Shown here one piece after another: positions 1 through 5,064 of a DNA stretch of 5,954 bases (positions are counted from its first letter, which is position 1; each line of letters opens with the position of its first letter). Source of the stretch: Acidobacteriota bacterium (GTDB lineage Bacteria; Acidobacteriota; Terriglobia; Terriglobales; Acidobacteriaceae); the NCBI GenBank assembly GCA_021781255.1, contig JAJXXG010000742.1, positions 1-5,954 of the forward strand, in the 5' to 3' direction. Position numbers and translations under genes: made by a program. The notes under the pieces were generated by a model. It had not been told where the DNA came from. It made no database searches and saw only the letters and a list, made by a program, of their open reading frames with translations.

Positions 1-223
1 TCTCTCCCGGAAATCGCGCAGCATGTTGACCTTGGCTATTCTCGCCATCCTCAATCGTCCCAACGAATTCAAGGGGCATGTCGCCGGCGCGATCAAGAAT
101 GGCGTGAGCAAGGAAGAAATCCGGGAGGTATTAATTCATACCATGATTTATGCTGGCGTGCCCGTGGGGGTTTCAAGCATGCGCACGGCAGCGGAGGTCC
201 TCAAAGAGCTCGGACTCGAATAA
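1..223 (+). CDS. Carboxymuconolactone decarboxylase-family protein, C-terminal part (5' end outside window)
   Basis: About 73 residues of an all-helical protein are visible, running in from the left edge without a stop. The segment reads like the C-terminal half of the carboxymuconolactone decarboxylase (CMD) fold: a leucine/alanine-rich helix (LTLAILAILNRPNEF), a helix with a conserved glycine-histidine (KGHVAGAIKNGVS), then EEIREVLIHTMIYAGVPVGV and a final amphipathic helix. In the family, PcaC decarboxylates 4-carboxymuconolactone in the protocatechuate branch of aromatic degradation, while AhpD-like members use a CxxC pair in peroxide defence. No CxxC is present in the visible part, which favours a PcaC-like member, but the missing N-terminal half prevents a firm choice. 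An in-frame ATG at 23 lies inside the fold and is not the true start. It is followed after 21 bases by a dehydrogenase, so the two are probably co-transcribed. Confidence 0.85.
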   Translation, partial: LSRKSRSMLTLAILAILNRPNEFKGHVAGAIKNGVSKEEIREVLIHTMIYAGVPVGVSSMRTAAEVLKELGLE

Positions 224-234
224 CAGCGAGATCC

Positions 235-242
235 GGGGAGGA
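235..242 (+). promoter_or_regulatory. Ribosome binding site of the hydroxyacid dehydrogenase
   Basis: A strong purine-rich GGGGAGGA lies just before two consecutive ATG codons at 245 and 248. The gap is 2 bases to the first ATG and 5 bases to the second, so the second codon has the better spacing and may be the actual start. The site lies in the short gap after the upstream stop codon at 221-223. Confidence 0.7.
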
Positions 243-244
243 AG

Positions 245-1132
245 ATGATGCGTGTAGGATTCATCGGAATTGGCAATATGGGTTCGCTCATGGCGGGCAA
301 TCTGGTCAAGAAGGGTTTTGATGTCGCCATTTTTGACGTTGACGCCGAGCGGATGGCGCGTTTTGGGCAAGAGTATGGCTGCCGCCTGGCGGGCAAGCTT
401 CTTGATCTGGCGGTGAATGATGTGATTGTTACCATGCTGCCCACCGGGCAGATTGTTCGCCAGGTTCTGCTGGGCGGCGCCAAAGGCGGGCTTGCCGGCG
501 CCCTGAAACCCGGAACCATTGTGATCGACATGAGCTCTTCAGAGCCGCTTGGGACGCAAAAACTCGGCGCGGCGTTGGCCAAGCGGCAATTGGTGCTGAT
601 CGATGCGCCCGTATCGGGAGGAGTTGCGCGCGCCCAGACCGGAAAGCTGACCATCATGATCGGCGCAAACGATGCCGCCGCGGTAGAGCGCGTTAGGCCG
701 TTGCTGTTAGGTATGGGCGAGAGCCTGTTTCAAACCGGGCCGCTGGGCTCCGGGCACGCCATTAAGGCGCTCAACAATTTTGTGGCCGCAACCTGCTTTG
801 CCGCGACCGCTGAAGCCATTCTGATTGGAGAGCGCTTTGGGCTGGATCCGGCCACCATAGTGGACATCATGAATCTTTCCACTGGCCGAAATTTCATGAC
901 CGAGACGGCTATGAAAGACCAAGTGCTGAATCAGAGGTTTGCCAGTGGTTTCAGCGTTGGACTGCTGGCGAAAGATGTGAAGATCGCCGCAGATCTGGGC
1001 GAAGGAGTCGGGATGGATGCCCCCGTGCTGAAACTGGTTGCTGATCGATGGGCCGCAGCGCGCGACCGCCTGGGGCCGAGCCGGGACCACATGGAAGCGT
1101 TCCTGATTTGGAAACAGAATCTGAATTCTTAA
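245..1132 (+). CDS. NAD(P)-dependent beta-hydroxyacid dehydrogenase (3-hydroxyisobutyrate dehydrogenase family)
   Basis: The 295-residue product has the usual length and all landmarks of the family, which oxidises beta-hydroxyacids (3-hydroxyisobutyrate, tartronate semialdehyde in reverse, L-threonate and similar) in the cytoplasm. The N-terminal Rossmann fold has GIGNMG at 8-13, and an aspartate at 31 ends the second strand, which favours NAD over NADP. The substrate-binding signature DAPVSGG is at 120-126, followed by the AxxGKLTIMIGA segment. The catalytic motif GSGHAIKALNN gives Lys174 and Asn178. The C-terminal helical domain contains LLAKDVKIAADLG, typical of the family. The start may be the second ATG at 248, which has better ribosome-site spacing and gives MRVGFIGIG. 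The exact substrate cannot be read from the sequence. The upstream CMD-like gene suggests a role in breakdown of an aromatic or sugar acid, which is inference. Confidence 0.93.
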   Translation: MMRVGFIGIGNMGSLMAGNLVKKGFDVAIFDVDAERMARFGQEYGCRLAGKLLDLAVNDVIVTMLPTGQIVRQVLLGGAKGGLAGALKPGTIVIDMSSSEPLGTQKLGAALAKRQLVLIDAPVSGGVARAQTGKLTIMIGANDAAAVERVRPLLLGMGESLFQTGPLGSGHAIKALNNFVAATCFAATAEAILIGERFGLDPATIVDIMNLSTGRNFMTETAMKDQVLNQRFASGFSVGLLAKDVKIAADLGEGVGMDAPVLKLVADRWAAARDRLGPSRDHMEAFLIWKQNLNS

Positions 1133-1139
1133 CATCGGA

Positions 1140-1156
1140 TTGCCGTGCAACGGCAA
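1140..1156 (+). repeat. Perfect 7-bp hairpin after the dehydrogenase stop
   Basis: TTGCCGT (1140-1146) and ACGGCAA (1150-1156) form a perfect stem with a three-base GCA loop, starting 8 bases after the stop codon of the dehydrogenase gene. No clear T-run follows, so it is a poor intrinsic terminator alone. It may protect the mRNA 3' end or act with the larger inverted repeat downstream. Confidence 0.5.
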
Positions 1157-1183
1157 CTGAAACCTTATTAGAACCACTTAGCC

Positions 1184-1226
1184 ATCAAAAGGCCTGATCA
1201 TCCAGACAGAGGACCGGGCCTTTGAT
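1184..1226 (+). terminator. Inverted repeat, possible terminator of the plus-strand operon
   Basis: The left arm ATCAAAAGGCC (1184-1194) pairs with GGCCTTTGAT (1217-1226) over ten base pairs with one bulged A. The 22-base loop can form a further short TCC/GGA pairing (1201-1203 with 1211-1213). The right arm carries TTT, but no proper T-run follows. With the small hairpin at 1140-1156 it is the best candidate for ending the left-hand operon. The inverted repeat is directly visible; termination is inferred. Confidence 0.4.
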
Positions 1227-1262
1227 TCAGCAGCGACTGCGAATTTGCCTCACAGATCGTAG

Positions 1263-1418
1263 CAGGAGAAGAACTCGCAGGGTACAGTGCGCAGGTTGAC
1301 GGGCGACCTTGGGCTGGACGCGGCTCACCTGGTGACGCATCGCGACATGAGTCGCGACCAATGCATCGATGCCGCCGAAGAACTCACCGGGGAAATTGAG
1401 CCGGGATTCGAGACCTGA
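1263..1418 (+). pseudogene. Short open frame with coding-like composition, probable gene remnant
   Basis: Between an in-frame TAG at 1260 and TGA at 1416 lies a plus-strand frame of 51 codons. From about 1299 it reads TGDLGLDAAHLVTHRDMSRD, then QCIDAAEELTGEIEPGFET and stop. Third positions are mostly G or C, and the residue mix (acidic, alanine-rich, a THRDMS and a Cys) looks like real protein. No usable start is evident: GTG at 1287 and TTG at 1296 lack a well-spaced ribosome site (AGGAG at 1263-1267 is too far), and the first ATG at 1347 would leave only 23 codons. A hairpin at 1425-1457 follows the stop by six bases, as after a real gene. The HRD/Cys spacing faintly recalls the C-terminus of peptidoglycan-recognition/amidase_2 proteins, but I cannot identify it. 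Outside this frame and the inverted repeats, I see nothing in 1133-1476. Confidence 0.3.
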
Positions 1419-1424
1419 ATGCAA

Positions 1425-1457
1425 GAAGCCCAACCTCCGTGCGGGAGATTGGGCTTC
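1425..1457 (-). terminator. Terminator-like hairpin downstream of glnA
   Basis: GAAGCCCAA (1425-1433) pairs perfectly with TTGGGCTTC (1449-1457). After one C/A mismatch, CTCC pairs with GGAG (1435-1438 with 1444-1447), leaving a five-base loop. The 13-bp stem begins 20 bases past the glnA stop codon. On the minus strand the stem runs into CTTCTTGCATT, a modest T-rich tail, so it would serve as a glnA terminator. Being nearly symmetrical it could also stop transcription from the plus strand, where the short remnant frame ends at 1418. Confidence 0.65.
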
Positions 1458-1476
1458 AGCTTGAGGGTTAAGCCTC

Positions 1477-2907
1477 TTAAAACAGGTTCCAAAGCGACTG
1501 GTTGTAGACTGCGTGGTGGAACTGAACCTCGGAGCCCTTCACGATGGTGCCCAGCTCGCGAGGAGAGCGGTTCGCCGCAGCCTCTTTCAGGTCGGCATAG
1601 CGGCCTTGCACGTCAGCGCCCAGAATCTGTGCAATCCACTTCGAGGACTTGAAGTCGTGGATCGCCTGCTGGATGTTGTCGGGCAGGTAGCGGCCACCGG
1701 CGCGCAGATCCTTGACCTTGGCAATGTCGCCGTCAAGGCCGGTCTTGAAGATGCCGTAAAGTGACAGGTAGGGATTGGCATCGGGCGCCACAGCACGCAC
1801 TTCTGTGCGCATGGAGCGGTGATTGCCGATGGGCACGCGGACCATAGCGCCGCGGTCTACAGCAGAGGCCCGAATCTGGTTTGGCGCTTCGAAGTGCGGG
1901 TCCAGCCGCCGGTATGCATTCACGCTCGAGTTAAAGACCAGGCAAAGATCCAGCGCGTGAGTCAGGATGCGGTCGAGGAAGTCCCAGCCGAACTTCGACA
2001 GTTGCTCTTCGCCCTTTTCGTCCCAGAAGAGGTTTGTCTTGCCCTTGGAGACCGAGACGTTAGTGTGCATGCCGCTGCCGTTTACGCCCACAACCGGCTT
2101 GGGCAGGAAACATGCCGTGTATCCAAGGTTGTTAGCTATCTGCCGGCAGAGCAGCTTATAGAGCTGCATCTGATCTGCCGCAGCCACTGCCTGGGCGTAG
2201 CTGAAGTTGATCTCAAACTGGCTGGGCGCAACCTCCGGGTGGTCCTTCTCGTTCTGGAAGCCCATGGCCCGCTGCACTTCCGCCGCAGTGTCGATGAACT
2301 GGCGCAGAGGATCGAGCGGCAGCACGTGGTAGTATCCGCCGCTGTTGATGAACTCGAACTTGCCCGTCTCGTGATACCTTCGCTCCGCATCCTTGCCGGC
2401 GAACAGGAAGCCCTCGATCTCGGCGGAGGCGTTCAGCGTGTACTGTTTTTCCTTGAACTGCTTGTCGGCATAGTTCTTGAGTACGCCGCGCATATCGCCT
2501 GCGTACTGGCTTCCGTCCTTATCGATGACGTCGCCGAACACCAGAACCTTGCCGTTGCCGAAGACGTCGGCAGGCACCCAGTAAAAGGCGCTCCAGTCGA
2601 TGCCCAGGCGCAGGTCGCTCTCCTTTTGCGCCGTGAATCCGCGGATCGACGAGCCGTCGAAGGTCAGGTTTTCATGGGAGCCCAACAAAAATTTCTTGTC
2701 GTAGTCGAGGAGGTGCAGGCGGCCCTCAAGATCGGAGAACAATACAGTAACGGCCTTGATGCGCTTTTCATCAGCGAGATACTTCAAGCGTTTTTCACGG
2801 ACTTCATTGGCGGGCACGCGGTTCACGCGGTCGCTCTTGGCTTGCAGATTCAACGTTTCTAGCTCCTCGTAGGAGAGAGCAAGAAAATTGCGGTAGTCAG
2901 TAGACAT
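1477..2907 (-). CDS. glnA: Glutamine synthetase, class I-like, lacking the adenylylation-site motif
   Basis: The enzyme makes glutamine from glutamate, ammonia and ATP in the cytoplasm. The 476-residue product has the beta-grasp motif DGSSIRGF (84-91) with Asp98 in ESDLRL. Metal and substrate ligands are recognisable: Glu163 and Glu165 (SAEIEGF), Glu225 and Glu232 (HPEVAPSQFEI), NGSGMH ending at His281, Arg334 in the NAYRRLDP segment, Arg352, and Glu369/Arg371 in RTEVRA. About 34 extra residues precede the beta-grasp domain compared with E. coli GlnA (inferred by matching DGSS positions). The NLYDLPP adenylylation motif is absent; KVKDLRAGGRYLPDNI (397-412) stands in that area. The C-terminus ends in NQSLWNLF, unlike the classical tail. 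The start at 2907 is chosen because AAAGGAG lies 4 bases before it; an in-frame ATG nine codons upstream lacks this. It lies 108 bases after a protein kinase gene on the same strand. Confidence 0.93.
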   Translation of the reverse strand: MSTDYRNFLALSYEELETLNLQAKSDRVNRVPANEVREKRLKYLADEKRIKAVTVLFSDLEGRLHLLDYDKKFLLGSHENLTFDGSSIRGFTAQKESDLRLGIDWSAFYWVPADVFGNGKVLVFGDVIDKDGSQYAGDMRGVLKNYADKQFKEKQYTLNASAEIEGFLFAGKDAERRYHETGKFEFINSGGYYHVLPLDPLRQFIDTAAEVQRAMGFQNEKDHPEVAPSQFEINFSYAQAVAAADQMQLYKLLCRQIANNLGYTACFLPKPVVGVNGSGMHTNVSVSKGKTNLFWDEKGEEQLSKFGWDFLDRILTHALDLCLVFNSSVNAYRRLDPHFEAPNQIRASAVDRGAMVRVPIGNHRSMRTEVRAVAPDANPYLSLYGIFKTGLDGDIAKVKDLRAGGRYLPDNIQQAIHDFKSSKWIAQILGADVQGRYADLKEAAANRSPRELGTIVKGSEVQFHHAVYNQSLWNLF

Positions 2908-2911
2908 GGAA

Positions 2912-2918
2912 CTCCTTT
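2912..2918 (-). promoter_or_regulatory. Ribosome binding site that fixes the glnA start
   Basis: On the minus strand AAAGGAG is followed by TTCC and the ATG at 2907. This near-perfect site at good spacing decides in favour of ATG 2907 over the in-frame ATG at 2934. Confidence 0.8.
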
Positions 2919-2942
2919 CTTGGGCGCGACGCAAAGTTGGGC

Positions 2943-2993
2943 ACTTACAGAAATCCTAGAACCTTGGGTATAAAGATTTCATGAAGATTTAGG
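2943..2993 (-). promoter_or_regulatory. AT-rich stretch with tandem AAGATTT repeat upstream of glnA
   Basis: About 33% GC over 51 bases, in a clearly more GC-rich region, lies between the kinase stop and glnA. It contains AAGATTT twice (2973-2979 and 2984-2990), separated by CATG, giving an 11-base period close to one helical turn; the junction includes the palindrome TTCATGAA. No confident -35/-10 pair could be assigned, though TATACC and TAGGAT occur on the minus strand. Its placement suggests a glnA promoter with an operator, which is inference. GTTGGGC also occurs twice flanking the block (2936-2942 and 2994-3000). Confidence 0.4.
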
Positions 2994-3015
2994 GTTGGGC
3001 CAGCGCCACGAACGC

Positions 3016-3990
3016 TCACCGGCTATGGGCGATCAGAACCATCAACAACAGAATAGCAACAGGAATGAGCGCCAAGGCAAAATAATACAGGATTTTACGG
3101 GGAAGCTGCGACTTGCGCTTTTGCCAGTCGCGCAGTTCAGGGCGATCTTCGACCCCTACCTGGTCAGGGTTTTCGAGGTCAAGCAAGAAATCCCGGGCGC
3201 GCGCATACCGGTTTTTGGGATCCCGCTCCAGCGCGCGGTACAGAATCTCCTGCAATTGGGGGGAGACGGATGGGTCGGCCACGCTCGGAGGCACGGGGTG
3301 GTTCAACAGACGGTCATTCATGGCTGCCAGGGGCGAAGGGCCGGAGAATGGCAGTTTGCCGGTGAGCATCTCGTACAGAATGACGCCCATGGAGTAGATG
3401 TCGGAGCGCGGGTCTCCGCGCTTGCCTTTCACCTGCTCGGGAGAGATGTAGTTCGGCGTGCCCAGCGTGGCGGTGAAGTTGGTGTAGGTGAGCCGCCGAG
3501 AGGCTGAGTCGCTGGCGATGCCGAAGTCGATGAGCTTGATGTGGTCGTTGTCGTCGACCATGATGTTTTCCGGCTTGAGGTCGCGGTGCACAACGCCGTT
3601 CGCGTGGATGTAGTCGAGGGCTTCGAGCGTGGCAGCGGCGATGCGGAGGGCGCGGTCGCGGGGCAATCTGCCTTCGTCGAGAATCTTTCGCAAAAGACGG
3701 CCTTCGCACCACTCCATGACCATATAGGCGCGCGAACGCTTTTCCCCACTGTAGACCTCCATGACGTTGGGATGGCGCAGTCTTTCGCCGATCGCCCCCT
3801 CGCGCTGAAAGCGGTCGAAGAAGATGGGATCGGCTTCCATATCGGGGTGAGGAACCTTGAGGGCTACAGTGCGATTGTCGCGCACATCGGTGGCGCGATA
3901 AATGGTGGCCATACCGCTCCGCGCCACCGGCGTCTCGATACGGTAGAAATCGAGCTTGCTGCCGGCCTCCAGCGCATCGAAAAAACTCAT
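3016..3990 (-). CDS. Membrane-anchored Ser/Thr protein kinase (Hanks type, PknB-like catalytic domain)
   Basis: The 324-residue protein has a full eukaryotic-like kinase domain (about 16-272) and one C-terminal membrane helix (about 300-320), placing the kinase domain in the cytoplasm as a tail-anchored protein. Key residues are present: ATP-binding Lys45 in VALK, its partner Glu64 in FQREG, HRDLKPEN (135-142) with catalytic Asp137, DFG (155-157), and GTPNYISPE (177-185). The activation loop carries several Thr (168, 170, 173, 175) suited to autophosphorylation. The glycine-rich loop is degenerate: VARSGMATIY (22-31) keeps only one of the usual glycines. No PASTA or other sensor domain follows the helix; only about four residues remain. 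A basic linker (283-299) precedes the membrane. The start at 3990 has only a weak GGAG 11 bases upstream. It lies 105 bases after the phosphatase gene, and the two probably act on common substrates. Confidence 0.93.
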   Translation of the reverse strand: MSFFDALEAGSKLDFYRIETPVARSGMATIYRATDVRDNRTVALKVPHPDMEADPIFFDRFQREGAIGERLRHPNVMEVYSGEKRSRAYMVMEWCEGRLLRKILDEGRLPRDRALRIAAATLEALDYIHANGVVHRDLKPENIMVDDNDHIKLIDFGIASDSASRRLTYTNFTATLGTPNYISPEQVKGKRGDPRSDIYSMGVILYEMLTGKLPFSGPSPLAAMNDRLLNHPVPPSVADPSVSPQLQEILYRALERDPKNRYARARDFLLDLENPDQVGVEDRPELRDWQKRKSQLPRKILYYFALALIPVAILLLMVLIAHSR

Positions 3991-4057
3991 CGTGCAGTCA
4001 GCTCCATCAGGGCTCTCTACTGAATCGGGAAAGAGGCCTGGAAAAGTAATGATCCTA

Positions 4058-4098
4058 TAAGAACACAGAACAGGGGAACAAGCATTCCGGTGTTCTTA
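4058..4098 (-). repeat. 9-bp inverted repeat between phosphatase and kinase genes
   Basis: TAAGAACAC (4058-4066) and GTGTTCTTA (4090-4098) are perfect complements separated by 23 bases. The right arm includes the stop codon of the phosphatase gene (4096-4098). The loop can form GGAA/TTCC pairing, and a second AGAACA copy (4067-4072) can compete for the TGTTCT arm, so two alternative folds exist. On the minus strand no T-run follows, so it is more likely an mRNA stability or attenuation element than a full terminator. The function is inferred. Confidence 0.55.
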
Positions 4099-4899
4099 AA
4101 CAGGCAACCGGTAAGGGCGGCCGCGATACATGCCGACCTGCTCCACCGAGCGCACGCGGATAACCTGCGCTGTGGTGTTGTCGCCGCCGTCAATCTCGAC
4201 CGCGCGCGCAACCAGCTCGCGTGCCAGCTCCTCGGGGCTCTTCTTTTGCGAAACGATACTGGCGATCTCGGTCTCGCTCATCTCGTCGTGCAGCCCATCG
4301 GTGCATAGGACAATAACGTCGCCCGGCTGCAGGGTCAGGGCGGTGGTGTCGGGGGAGACGAACATCTCAGGACCGAGGGAGCGGAGGAGCACGTGGCGGG
4401 AGTCGGAGGAGGGAATGTCGCTTTCCGAGATCAGGCCTATCTTGCGCTGCTCGTTGACCAGGGTGTGGTCTTCGGTGATTTGCCTGGCTTGGCCTTTGCG
4501 GACAAGGTAACAGCGCGAATCGCCGACGTGAGAGACCACAGCCTGGTCGTAACGCAAGGCGCAAGCGACAAGCGTGGTGGCCATCGATTTGCCGCGGTAT
4601 ACGGGTTCGAGCATGCGATCGTGCACAGCGGCGTTGGCTTGCTGGATGAGCCGTGGAACAAGGCTGATGAGCATAGCGCCGGGCTGGGCCCTGGCAAATT
4701 GCTCTGTCATAACGGAGATGGCCGTGGCCGACGCTACCTCGCCCAGGTCAAGGCCGCCAACTCCGTCTGCAACCGCGAAAAGATAGCCGTGGGAACGAGC
4801 CTGCTGGCGCGAAGCGGGGATAAAGAAACCCATGGCGTCTTCATTGTTGGCGCGAACCTTGCCGAAATCGCTTGCCTGACCGAACTGTGCGTCTAACAT
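4096..4899 (-). CDS. PP2C-family Ser/Thr protein phosphatase (PPM/Stp type)
   Basis: The 267-residue cytosolic protein carries the complete set of PP2C motifs in order: SDFGKVRANNEDA (10-22) with metal-binding Asp21, AVADGVGG (42-49) with Asp45, GKSMATTLVA (103-112), SHVGDSRCYLV (123-133), EDHTLV (143-148), LLRSLG (171-176), LCTDGLHDEMSE (198-209) with Asp201, and GGDNTTAQVI (238-247) with Asp240. These metal-dependent enzymes remove phosphate from Ser/Thr and oppose Hanks-type kinases; the kinase gene follows directly on the same strand. The start at 4899 is chosen because the product then begins like other family members, only a few residues before the first motif. Upstream in-frame codons to 5040 encode an Arg-rich, low-complexity stretch overlapping a hairpin and are unlikely to be translated. 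No good ribosome site precedes ATG 4899; GTG at 4935 is a weaker alternative. Confidence 0.93.
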   Translation of the reverse strand: MLDAQFGQASDFGKVRANNEDAMGFFIPASRQQARSHGYLFAVADGVGGLDLGEVASATAISVMTEQFARAQPGAMLISLVPRLIQQANAAVHDRMLEPVYRGKSMATTLVACALRYDQAVVSHVGDSRCYLVRKGQARQITEDHTLVNEQRKIGLISESDIPSSDSRHVLLRSLGPEMFVSPDTTALTLQPGDVIVLCTDGLHDEMSETEIASIVSQKKSPEELARELVARAVEIDGGDNTTAQVIRVRSVEQVGMYRGRPYRLPV

Positions 4900-4985
4900 G
4901 TGCGCCGCCGCATAAGGCGTCTGCCGCAGTTGCACGGCCGAGACGCCATTCCTGAGAGGTCTTGAACGGGCTCGAAAACGACGAT

Positions 4986-5039
4986 TGGGTGGTCTCCCTC
5001 CCCAGCCTCTCATACGAGGCCGGGAAGAGAATCCACCCA
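4986..5039 (-). terminator. Long imperfect hairpin ending the permease transcript
   Basis: TGGGTGG (4986-4992) pairs with CCACCCA (5033-5039). Further in, TCTC pairs with GAGA (4993-4996 with 5027-5030), CCC with GGG (5001-5003 with 5022-5024) and GCCTC with GAGGC (5005-5009 with 5016-5020), closing a six-base loop. On the minus strand the stem is followed by AATCGTCGTTTTCG, with a TTTT run about eight bases on. It begins 25 bases past the permease stop, so termination there would separate the permease from the phosphatase/kinase transcript. Confidence 0.6.
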
Positions 5040-5064
5040 TTGTTATGCGCTGGTTGGCGCGTCG

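Noticed and set aside
148..657. 169-codon open frame on the minus strand
   Set aside because: It lies antisense to the dehydrogenase and the CMD-like gene, both of which have clear family motifs; composition is Pro/Ser/Arg-rich as expected of a shadow frame.
1227..1433. 68-codon minus-strand frame in the convergent gap
   Set aside because: It crosses the terminator-like hairpin downstream of glnA and has no ribosome site; the opposite strand has better coding-like composition.
1819..2862. 347-codon open frame on the plus strand
   Set aside because: It is antisense to glutamine synthetase, has no family-like motifs, and is explained by the GC-rich codon bias of the real gene on the minus strand.
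2930..2950. Sigma-54-like promoter upstream of glnA (GTGCCCAACTTTGC on the minus strand)
   Set aside because: TTTGC resembles the -12 element, but the GG of the -24 element is missing at the required spacing.
4900..5040. 47-residue N-terminal extension of the phosphatase
   Set aside because: The extension is Arg/Gly-rich, overlaps the terminator-like hairpin at 4986-5039, and lies before the point where PP2C proteins normally begin.
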